The notes under the pieces are model-generated. The model did not search any database, had not been told where the DNA came from, and was given only the letters and a program-made list of their open reading frames with translations. Made by a program: the position numbers and the translations under genes. This document shows positions 1 through 6,351 of a stretch of DNA of 6,743 nucleotides, piece after piece. Source of the DNA: an uncultured Collinsella sp. (GTDB taxonomy: Bacteria; Actinomycetota; Coriobacteriia; Coriobacteriales; Coriobacteriaceae); the NCBI GenBank assembly GCA_900549655.1, contig UROZ01000112.1, positions 1 to 6,743 of the forward strand, in the 5' to 3' direction. Each line of letters starts with the position of its first letter. Within the stretch, counting starts at the first letter, position 1.

Positions 1-139
1 CGCCTCACGCGCGCCGGCCCTTGCAGCCCAGGACTCTTCTAGCTGTTGCACGTCCACGCGGCACCATCCCTTACATAAAACCAAACCAAGACCAGCCCAC
101 CCAGGTCGAGAAAACGTCAGCGCAAGCAGCGTCGAGCGG
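1..139. other. Non-coding flank downstream of the operon
   Basis: I see no convincing gene here. The longest minus-strand frame with an ATG (from 67) encodes only about 20 residues. No strong -35/-10 pair is seen: TTGCAC at 46-51 and TACATA at 72-77 on the plus strand are about 20 bases apart and a poor match. Confidence 0.5.
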
Positions 140-163
140 TCCGGCGTTCGTTAGAACGCCGGA
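140..163 (-). terminator. Perfect 10-bp hairpin just after the operon's last stop codon
   Basis: TCCGGCGTTC and GAACGCCGGA form a perfect 10-bp inverted repeat around a 4-base loop, starting 6 bases after the DUF4956 stop codon. The stem is very GC-rich. On the minus-strand transcript it is followed by ACCGCTCG rather than a uridine run, so it lacks the second half of a classical intrinsic terminator. It may be a weak or factor-assisted terminator, or a 3' end that protects the mRNA. The first T run (TTTT) occurs about 25 bases further on. Confidence 0.6.
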
Positions 164-169
164 ACAAAG

Positions 170-835
170 TTAGCCGTGGTACTCGCCGTTGTACTGGATG
201 AGCGTCAGGTCCTCAACGCCATCGAGCGCGCGGATGGCATCGGCATAGGGCATATCCACACCGTCCGAGAACACCTCGATGGCCATCTCCACCTTGTCGC
301 CGCGCATGGTCTTGGACTTCACCGTAAACTTGGTGCGGCCAAACGCGCGCACGATATCGTCGCCGGTGGTCTGACCCGTGTAGTGGATGACCATCATGTA
401 CACGCGCGCCTTGTCCTGATGACTCGCAAAGCCGGCGATCATCACCACGATCACAACTGCCGTGAGCCCCACGAGCGCATACATGCCGGCACCTGCCGTA
501 ATACCCGTGGTAATGGCCCAAAACAGATAGAGCAGGTCGAGCGGGTCCTTGACCGCCGTACGATAGCGGACGATAGACAGAGCGCCGACCATACCGAGCG
601 AGATGACCACGTTGGTCGAGATCGCGAGCGTGACCATACAGGTGAGCACGCACATGCCTACAAGCGTAACGGCAAAGCTGCGCGAATACACCACGCCGGT
701 AAAAAAGCGCTTGTACACGTAATAGATCAGGATGCCCATGGCGAGCGCCACGAGCAGCGACAGGCCGATCTTGGCAGGGTCGACCTGGCCAAACGCCTCC
801 AAGACGGAGTTCTTAAAAAAGTCCCTGGTGCTCAT
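170..835 (-). CDS. DUF4956 multi-pass membrane protein
   Basis: The 221-residue protein has a short N-terminal helix, then four or five membrane segments (about 22-43, 52-72, 75-88, 100-117, 119-136) and a soluble C-terminal domain of about 80 residues. The DUF4956 hallmark is the stretch SLGMVGALSIVRYRTAVKDP at 79-98, which carries three basic residues (R90, R92, K96) next to a membrane segment. The C-terminal part (143-217) has alternating strands and helices, with VEMAIEVFSDG and ALDGVEDLTLIQYNGEY, and looks like a small ferredoxin-like or ACT-like fold. The biochemical function of the family is not established. It is commonly found next to VTC-domain and CotH genes, and here it directly follows the VTC gene by 3 bases, so a membrane partner for polyphosphate synthesis or export is a reasonable inference. 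The ATG at 835 has GAGGGG at 847-852, 11 bases upstream. It is the last gene of the operon. Confidence 0.9.
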   Translation of the reverse strand: MSTRDFFKNSVLEAFGQVDPAKIGLSLLVALAMGILIYYVYKRFFTGVVYSRSFAVTLVGMCVLTCMVTLAISTNVVISLGMVGALSIVRYRTAVKDPLDLLYLFWAITTGITAGAGMYALVGLTAVVIVVMIAGFASHQDKARVYMMVIHYTGQTTGDDIVRAFGRTKFTVKSKTMRGDKVEMAIEVFSDGVDMPYADAIRALDGVEDLTLIQYNGEYHG

Positions 836-838
836 GGT

Positions 839-1630
839 CTAAATATCCCCTCGGTTCTCAAAATCCGATTCCCAGTAATTAAATCCGCGCAGGTAGGCGG
901 TCTTGTCATAACACAGGCAGTACTTGGAGACCGCCGTAAGCTCGGCCGCGCCCGGAGGCACCATATCGCGCACCAGCTGCGGGCAAAACTCGGTAAACTT
1001 GACCTCCATCACCAGCTTGCCGGGTTCCAAGACCGGCAGCGCGGGCAGTGTCGCATCAAAGATGTCAAAGCTCCCCACCGCCGCACGCACGTTACTATCA
1101 AAGGTAATGCGCACGGTGCCCTCGTCCATCACCCACGGCTCGCGCTCGTAGTCCACGATGGTGCGCGGGCGCATCATGTTGCAGATGCACTCGATATAGA
1201 ACTCACGGCAGAGCTGATGCGGGCTGCGCAGCAAAAAGTCATAGTCGCCGGCGAGGACCTGCTCAAACTCGTCGCGGGTGAGCGGCGCATCCTCCTTGTA
1301 GATCCAGCTGCCGTACTTCTTTTTGCGCTCGAGCTTAATCACCTTGTCGCTGCCGTTATAGATGCGCACGCGATACTTTTTGCGCATGAGAATGCCGGCG
1401 TCTTTTTCCTCGTAGGCCGAGTTGCAGTAGTCGTCAAAGTACAGGCTGCGAATGGTGTAGCCGCCCGCCCGCGCATGCTTGTCCAGCTTAAACACCGGCG
1501 CCATGCGACAGGCAAGCGCGGCATGTTCGCCCTCGTTAATGAGATATTTGAGCTCGTGGCGATAACGCTCCTGCGTGGTACGCACAGGCGGAGCCGCCAA
1601 GCGCTCAAGCAGCGCGCTAGCCCTCCTCAT
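839..1630 (-). CDS. VTC-domain polyphosphate polymerase, stand-alone catalytic domain
   Basis: The 263-residue protein is essentially one VTC domain, a triphosphate-tunnel fold that in yeast Vtc4 builds polyphosphate from ATP. Tunnel residues are visible in order: ERYRHELKYLI at 21-31 (R24, K28), YTIRSLYFDD at 58-67, RKKYRVRIYN at 83-92 (R87, R89), IKLERKKK at 98-105, YEREPW at 161-166 with R163, RITFDSNVRA at 174-183, VMEVKFTEFCP at 207-217 (E209, K211, the metal-site glutamate position) and SKYCLCYDK at 235-243. There is no SPX domain and no membrane segment, unlike the yeast proteins. The ATG at 1630 is chosen because GGAGG at 1637-1641 lies 6 bases upstream. An ATG at 1657 would add 9 residues but has a poor ribosome site. 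The gene overlaps the CotH-like gene by 14 bases and is 3 bases from the DUF4956 gene. Polyphosphate synthesis is the family activity; it is not proven for this protein. Confidence 0.9.
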   Translation of the reverse strand: MRRASALLERLAAPPVRTTQERYRHELKYLINEGEHAALACRMAPVFKLDKHARAGGYTIRSLYFDDYCNSAYEEKDAGILMRKKYRVRIYNGSDKVIKLERKKKYGSWIYKEDAPLTRDEFEQVLAGDYDFLLRSPHQLCREFYIECICNMMRPRTIVDYEREPWVMDEGTVRITFDSNVRAAVGSFDIFDATLPALPVLEPGKLVMEVKFTEFCPQLVRDMVPPGAAELTAVSKYCLCYDKTAYLRGFNYWESDFENRGDI

Positions 1631-3386
1631 ACGTGTCCTCCACGACCTTGCCGCCATCCAGCACGTAAAAGCACTTCATGCCGTAGTTCTTGCCGTCGTC
1701 GGTCACATAGTAGTCAAACGCATCTTGCGTATAGCCGTCGGAGTTGGTGGCGCGCACGCGCACAAAATACTGGCCGGCATCGGGCGCATCGCAGGTCACC
1801 TCGGGAAGCAGCACGTCCTCCGCCTTAAAGACCACATCGCCAATAGCATAGTCGCGCGCAAGCTCCACGGTGTAGCGAATGTCGCGCGCCTCAAAGTCGT
1901 AGGACGCATCCCAGTTAATGCGCAGCTTACCGTTATCGATCTGCGGCACGCCGATGTAGAACGGCATGGGCTTTTTAAAACTCTCGCGAAAGCTCTTGTA
2001 GTTCTCCTCGATCTCGGAGGGAATCGCCGCGGCGATCTGCTCGTATTGGTCCTTGGTGACAGGCAGATTGTCGATATCGGGCGAAGCAAAGACCAGGGAT
2101 TCAGTCACCTCGCGGTAGTGCTTGATCATCTTGGCCAGGCGAGTCTCGGTCAAATACGAGCGCAAGTCCTTGACGGCACGGTCGAGTTCGCTGCGGAACG
2201 ACTTGCTGCGCAACGCACGATTGAATAGCACGTTGCCCCAGTAGTTGCTTACGCCGCGCTCCCAGCTCGCATAATCCGAGAACCCCGTCAGGCTCAGCTC
2301 CAGCTTACGCAGCATGCCGTCGTTATCCCAATCCAAAAAGTACCAGGTATTTGAGTTGAGAGGGCTGTACAGATAGCAGTTACGGTTCTGCGTATCGCAG
2401 TTGCCCGTCAGGATCTGAAACGCCAGCCAATAGACCAGGTTCTCGGTATCAAAGTAGGTATCGAGCACGTCATCGATCTTTTGCGACTCATCGTTGAGCG
2501 CATCGAGCATCTCGATGAGCTTGGTGTGGTCCGAATCGCCCTTAATCTCGAGCATGCCCTCAAACGCCGTCTGGTTATAGTCGGGGTCATCCGCGAGCTT
2601 AATGGTGTCCTCGTAGCGATGGAAATCGAAGCTGTTCACCTTGTACAGGTGCCCGCTCTTATCCAGGCCATGTGCCTTAAGCGCCGTCTTGTTGAGCTGC
2701 TCCACCTGCGTAAACAGGCCGTAGTCCTCAAAGGTGTCGTTGGTCTTTTCGGTCTGGTCGCACACCCACAGATGCACAAACTGCGTGCGCAGGCCCATCA
2801 TCTGGGGAATCCCACGGATAAGGTCGTAGGCCATCTTGTTGCGAAAACGCATACCCTCGCCCATGTGCTTGTTGAGCGCAATCGCGCGCTGTTGGCGCCA
2901 GGTACCCTTGCCCTTTTTGAGCTCTACCTTGTAATTCTTCTGCGTATAACCGCTCGACGTCTGGCCGCGCACCTGCACGGTAGCATTGGGCGCTTCCTCG
3001 CCATAGCCAACCTCGCCGGCCACCGGGCCGTCTTCGTCGCCCGCCTGCAGCAGGCCCATAACCTGATAGCGCGCCACGCCCATGTCGGCGTAGTCGTAGA
3101 CCGAGTACGTATTGATCTCGGCCCAGCTATGATCGGTGTTCTCGGAGCTGTTGCCGCGCGAGACCGTCAGGTACATGGTCACAATGCCCGAGTCATCATA
3201 GACCTCGTAGAGCTCGTCCTTGTCGCGGAGGTGCTTGGTACCGTCCGAGGACTCGGCCTTTTTAATCTTGTCCTGCTTTTTGACCTTTTTGGTCGAGGAG
3301 TCTTCCTGCACCGAGCAGCCCGAAAGCAACAGCGCGCCGGCAGCCGCCTCGATCAGGCAGCGGCGAGACATCAACTTATCGATCAT
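1617..3386 (-). CDS. CotH-family kinase-fold lipoprotein with C-terminal FnIII-like domain
   Basis: The protein has 589 residues if started at the ATG at 3386, chosen because GGGGAGG at 3392-3398 lies 5 bases upstream. A second ATG at 3371 is too far from that site, and longer upstream extensions run antisense to nothing useful and only repeat pelG codons in another frame. The N-terminus is a lipoprotein signal: SRRCLI at 7-12, a hydrophobic run, then lipobox LSGC with C24 as the lipidated residue. A lysine-rich linker follows (about 30-60). The CotH domain covers about 70-470: VRGQTSSGYTQKNYKVEL at 139-156, NCDTQNRNCYLY at 329-340 and YFLDWDNDGM at 349-358, with D331, N336, D352, D354 and D356 matching the acidic and asparagine positions expected for an atypical kinase Mg-ATP site. 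An FnIII-like beta-sandwich lies at about 475-562. CotH in Bacillus spores phosphorylates coat proteins; here the substrate is unknown and may be the exopolysaccharide or a cell-surface protein. It overlaps pelG by 11 bases. Confidence 0.88.
   Translation of the reverse strand: MIDKLMSRRCLIEAAAGALLLSGCSVQEDSSTKKVKKQDKIKKAESSDGTKHLRDKDELYEVYDDSGIVTMYLTVSRGNSSENTDHSWAEINTYSVYDYADMGVARYQVMGLLQAGDEDGPVAGEVGYGEEAPNATVQVRGQTSSGYTQKNYKVELKKGKGTWRQQRAIALNKHMGEGMRFRNKMAYDLIRGIPQMMGLRTQFVHLWVCDQTEKTNDTFEDYGLFTQVEQLNKTALKAHGLDKSGHLYKVNSFDFHRYEDTIKLADDPDYNQTAFEGMLEIKGDSDHTKLIEMLDALNDESQKIDDVLDTYFDTENLVYWLAFQILTGNCDTQNRNCYLYSPLNSNTWYFLDWDNDGMLRKLELSLTGFSDYASWERGVSNYWGNVLFNRALRSKSFRSELDRAVKDLRSYLTETRLAKMIKHYREVTESLVFASPDIDNLPVTKDQYEQIAAAIPSEIEENYKSFRESFKKPMPFYIGVPQIDNGKLRINWDASYDFEARDIRYTVELARDYAIGDVVFKAEDVLLPEVTCDAPDAGQYFVRVRATNSDGYTQDAFDYYVTDDGKNYGMKCFYVLDGGKVVEDTYEEG
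1637..1641 (-). promoter_or_regulatory. Ribosome binding site that fixes the VTC start
   Basis: GGAGG on the minus strand lies 6 bases before the ATG at 1630 and within the final codons of the CotH-like gene. A second purine run, GAGGAGGG, sits just inside the VTC coding start and could serve a later start, but no good ATG, GTG or TTG lies at the right distance from it. Confidence 0.65.
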
Positions 3387-4920
3387 CAGAACCTCCCCAA
3401 TGTTTTTGGTACAGGCGAACCACCATACGTTCAAACGCACTGCGCGGCTCACCGCCCACGCGCTTGTCCTCGTAGCGTTGCTCAACACGGTCGAGCACCC
3501 GTCCAAGTTCGGTAAACCAGCCCGTTTTGTCGGTCGCCACAATGGGCTGCTGGCTCAGGATACGATACGGCAAGTTGGCGGTATAGGTATCGAGCCGCAG
3601 CAGCGCCACGATAAAAAACACCGCTGCACCCAACAAAAAGCCAAAGCCGTAAAACTGCTGCGGCAAGAGCAGAGAAACGGCAGTCGCCAGCCCGGCCACA
3701 CCGGCAAACAGCCCCGATGCCATCACGGCCCCCTTGTAGTCGGTAAAGTACAGCAAGATGAGCATCACCGTATTGCCCACGGCATACAGGCCATAGCCCA
3801 CGCACAGCGTGCGAAAATACCCGTGCATAAGGTTGTTAAAGCCCAACGGTAAGGCCGACAGCACCGTGGTCTCGAGCGAGATGACCGCCGCCGTCACAAA
3901 CAGCTGCTTGAGGGCACAAAAGCGCAGTTCGCGATTGAGCGTGGAGAGCATCTCCTCCTCGGCCACCACAATGTCGCCCACCACGCCGCCGTCGTTAAAC
4001 AGACTGTAGTAGTCGCGGTAGCGCGGATAGAAGTTGACCTCGACCGAGACCACAAAGTTGACGGACGTGACCAGGATCGTCAAAAACGCGATCAGCGCCG
4101 GCACATCGTGGTAGGGCGCACCATAAAACAAGCCCTTGACCTGCACGCCAATAGGACCGGACCAAATAATCACCAGGTGCGCAAAGAGTCCCAGATTGGT
4201 TAACAGGCCCGTGAGCGCCAGCGGCATAAACTGATCGAGCCACTGCAAAAAGAGCCAGGGGCTGCGATCGCTCTGCGGAAAATACCGGTACAGCAGCACC
4301 ACGTCCCAGGCGAGCATGACGCCGTAGCCCAGAGCAATTGACGCCAACAGGCCCTCGACCGGCGGCAGCCCCAGCGCCAGCGCGGCCAGGGCGCACAGGC
4401 ACACCACGCCAATGGCAGCCGCAAAGCTGCACAGGATGCCACGGTAATCCTTGATGGCCGTGAGGTAACTCATGCCGTTCCAGTTGACGATCATAATGTT
4501 GAACAGCCACAGGCACAGCAGCCCCTGCAGCAGCGTGGCGCCCGAGAACAGCAAAAAGACGCCGTAGAGCACCGTGCCCGCAACGAGCATGATGGCGTTG
4601 GAGCCCCAAAACGAAGGCAGAATCTCATCCTCGCGCTCGGCAAAAAGCATGTCGGCCAAAAAGCGCGTGACCGGCATAGAGAAAAAGCTCGTGAGCAAAA
4701 GCGAGGCCAGCAGTGTGTAGGTCACCATGCACACCAGCAGATCCTGGTTGGCACGGCCCACACCCCACAGACCGCACAGCACCAAGATACCCACCTGAAG
4801 CAGCACGCCCAACAGCATGGGACCCGTGCACACGATGCCGGCGTAGCCATAGGCGCGCATCGTGGCAAACAGACCCTTGCGCCTAAACAGGCGTTTGAGC
4901 TCAAAACCGATTCCGGCCAC
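3376..4920 (-). CDS. pelG: PelG-type exopolysaccharide transporter (MOP flippase superfamily)
   Basis: This 514-residue integral membrane protein has about 12 hydrophobic segments (roughly 27-51, 61-82, 107-128, 133-154, 162-184, 190-211, 234-255, 274-292, 339-360, 371-391, 397-418, 424-441). PelG acts with PelF in the cytoplasmic membrane to move the growing polymer out of the cell. Family marks are the N-terminus MAGIGFELKRLF, the central stretch at 266-305 with YGAPYHDVPALIAFL and SVNFVVSVEVNFYPRYRDYY, then SLFNDGGVVGDI at 306-317. The start is GTG at 4920. GAGAGGGGGAG at 4927-4937 lies 6 bases upstream and reaches into the pelF stop region, so translation is probably coupled. After the last membrane segment there is a charged tail of about 70 residues (445-514), making it longer than Pseudomonas PelG (about 455). 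The family call is secure; the role of the tail is unknown. Confidence 0.95.
   Translation of the reverse strand: MAGIGFELKRLFRRKGLFATMRAYGYAGIVCTGPMLLGVLLQVGILVLCGLWGVGRANQDLLVCMVTYTLLASLLLTSFFSMPVTRFLADMLFAEREDEILPSFWGSNAIMLVAGTVLYGVFLLFSGATLLQGLLCLWLFNIMIVNWNGMSYLTAIKDYRGILCSFAAAIGVVCLCALAALALGLPPVEGLLASIALGYGVMLAWDVVLLYRYFPQSDRSPWLFLQWLDQFMPLALTGLLTNLGLFAHLVIIWSGPIGVQVKGLFYGAPYHDVPALIAFLTILVTSVNFVVSVEVNFYPRYRDYYSLFNDGGVVGDIVVAEEEMLSTLNRELRFCALKQLFVTAAVISLETTVLSALPLGFNNLMHGYFRTLCVGYGLYAVGNTVMLILLYFTDYKGAVMASGLFAGVAGLATAVSLLLPQQFYGFGFLLGAAVFFIVALLRLDTYTANLPYRILSQQPIVATDKTGWFTELGRVLDRVEQRYEDKRVGGEPRSAFERMVVRLYQKHWGGSDDR
3392..3398 (-). promoter_or_regulatory. Ribosome binding site that fixes the CotH-like start
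   Basis: GGGGAGG on the minus strand lies 5 bases before the ATG at 3386, inside the last codons of pelG. It favours the start MIDKLMSRR over the ATG at 3371, which would be 20 bases away. The position implies that ribosomes finishing pelG can restart on this gene. Confidence 0.75.
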
Positions 4921-4923
4921 CGG

Positions 4924-6351
4924 CTACTCCCCCTCTCTGGGCAAGTCAAACGCACGCGCCGTCTCGTCGTACAGCGCGCGATAGTTGGCAAGCATCTGCT
5001 CGTGTAGGTAGTAGGTCGCCACGCGACGCTGGCCGCGCTCCCCCATTTCCAGGCGGCGGGCACGGCTCGCGCACATGCGCTCCATGGCATCGGCCAGACC
5101 CTTGCGATACATGGGCGGGCTCACAAATCCGGCCACGCCAAAGTCGTCGCCGGGGGCGCCCTCGAGCAGCTCGCGGCAGCAGCCGACCTCGGTCGTCACG
5201 CAGGGGCGACGCGCGCCCAGCGATTCCAACACGCTCAACGGCTGGCCCTCCGAGATGCTCGTCAAAATGGTAAAGTCCAGCTTTTCCATGTACTCGACCA
5301 CGTTGACGCGGCCAGTAAAGATCAGGTCGCGCACGCCCAGGGTTTCGACCAGCGCGTGGCACTCGGCGCCATACTCCTCGTCGTCCACGCCGCCCATGAT
5401 GTGCAGGCGCACCTTGGGCAGGCGCTCATGCAGCTCAAAGAACGCATAGATCATAGTCTTGACGTCCTTGATGGGCGCCAGGCGCACCACCGCGCCAATG
5501 TCCACCCAGCCGTCATCGGACTTTAAGGGAATGTCCTTAAAGCGGTCGAACTGGATGCCGTTGGGGATGACCAGACATTTGTCTGCATCGCAACCCATAT
5601 CGATCTGCGTCTTGCGGGCGTTATGGAACAAACTCGTCACGCGGAAGGCGCGGCGGTAGATCTCCTCCGAAAGCAGGTAGAAAAAGCGAATCCAGCGGTC
5701 CTTAAACGACGGCACCACCCAATCGGCGCGAATGATCTCTTCCTCGCGCTCGCGGGTATAGATGCCATGCTCGGTCAGCAGCACCGGCGCATGGTGAACG
5801 CTTGAGCCCAGGCAGGCGAGCAGGCCACCGTAGCCGGTCGAGATGGCATGGTACACATCGGCCACCGGCACCTCGCTGCCCAACAGGTAGAGCACGGGCA
5901 GCAACATGGAGCGCATGGTGTGGAATGCATCGGCAAAGGGCGTGTAGGGATACTCGGCCAGGCACACGTCGCGAAAGATATCCATAAACGTGCGGCTCTG
6001 CAAAAACGAGAGCGGATGCACGCGACGGCGGTGGAAGATATCGAATAACACGTCCCAGTCCGGATTGGAGAGCGAAACCAGACGGCGCAACGCCTCGCGC
6101 TCGCGGTCGTCGAAGTCGACTTCTTGCTGCTCGCCCGAAAGCCGCAGGGCATCGTCTAGGAACACCTCGTGCACCTCGACGACGTTGCCGGGCAGCTCGT
6201 AGACAAACTTGCCGCGGTCTTCGGCGTGGGCGCCAATCACCCACAGCACAAACTCATGCTCGGGCATGGCCGTGATGTAGCCGTGCATCCAGGTGGACAC
6301 ACCGCCGTGCACATAAGGGTAGCAGCCCTCGAGCACCAAGCAGATTCTCAT
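4924..6351 (-). CDS. pelF: PelF-type GT4 glycosyltransferase (Pel exopolysaccharide polymerase)
   Basis: This 475-residue cytosolic GT-B enzyme is expected to polymerise the Pel polymer from a UDP-activated N-acetylhexosamine. The N-terminus carries the PelF signature MRICLVLEGCYPYVHGGVST, with the glycine-rich GGVSTW turn at 16-21. TEHGIYTRERE at 193-203 is typical of PelF. The second Rossmann domain begins near 260 (VIPNGIQFDRF). R290 and K295 in VVRLAPIKDVKT are the usual GT4 residues for the nucleotide diphosphate, and the EX7E motif is E368 to E376 within SEGQPLSVLE. No membrane segment is seen, as expected for a protein that works with PelG at the membrane. Length is near that of Pseudomonas PelF (about 500). 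The ATG at 6351 is supported by AAGGAGGG at 6361-6368, 9 bases upstream. The gene overlaps the PelA-like gene by 4 bases, and PelG follows after 3 bases. Family assignment is firm; the sugar specificity in this organism is inferred. Confidence 0.95.
   Translation of the reverse strand: MRICLVLEGCYPYVHGGVSTWMHGYITAMPEHEFVLWVIGAHAEDRGKFVYELPGNVVEVHEVFLDDALRLSGEQQEVDFDDREREALRRLVSLSNPDWDVLFDIFHRRRVHPLSFLQSRTFMDIFRDVCLAEYPYTPFADAFHTMRSMLLPVLYLLGSEVPVADVYHAISTGYGGLLACLGSSVHHAPVLLTEHGIYTREREEEIIRADWVVPSFKDRWIRFFYLLSEEIYRRAFRVTSLFHNARKTQIDMGCDADKCLVIPNGIQFDRFKDIPLKSDDGWVDIGAVVRLAPIKDVKTMIYAFFELHERLPKVRLHIMGGVDDEEYGAECHALVETLGVRDLIFTGRVNVVEYMEKLDFTILTSISEGQPLSVLESLGARRPCVTTEVGCCRELLEGAPGDDFGVAGFVSPPMYRKGLADAMERMCASRARRLEMGERGQRRVATYYLHEQMLANYRALYDETARAFDLPREGE
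4927..4937 (-). promoter_or_regulatory. Ribosome binding site supporting the GTG start of pelG
   Basis: GAGAGGGGGAG on the minus strand ends 6 bases before the GTG at 4920 and abuts the pelF stop codon. It supports the non-ATG start that gives the conserved N-terminus MAGIGFEL. Confidence 0.7.

Noticed and set aside
1..67. Short minus-strand frame from the ATG at 67 preceded by AAGGG
   Set aside because: It encodes only about 20 Arg/Gly/Ala-rich residues before a stop and resembles chance in GC-rich sequence.
46..77. Possible plus-strand promoter (TTGCAC and TACATA)
   Set aside because: Spacing of about 20 bases and weak -10 match, with no plus-strand gene downstream for it to serve.
1631..1657. 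Nine-residue extension of the VTC protein from the ATG at 1657
   Set aside because: The upstream sequence gives only a weak purine match, and the ATG at 1630 has GGAGG at ideal spacing. The choice does not affect the domain call.
176..1828. A 550-codon open frame on the plus strand, antisense to the DUF4956, VTC and part of the CotH-like genes
   Set aside because: The protein is His/Arg/Ala-rich with no recognisable domain, it begins at a GTG without a ribosome site, and it opposes three clear family members. Long antisense frames are common in GC-rich coding DNA because of third-position bias.
2481..3515. A 344-codon open frame on the plus strand antisense to the CotH-like gene and the end of pelG
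   Set aside because: Composition is Leu/Val/His/Arg-biased as expected from the reverse of a GC-rich gene, with no motif, no signal and no start context; the opposing genes are well supported.
3387..3542. Longer N-terminus for the CotH-like protein starting at 3542
   Set aside because: The extra 52 residues overlap pelG codons, would bury the lipoprotein signal inside the protein, and have no ribosome site, whereas the ATG at 3386 has a strong one.
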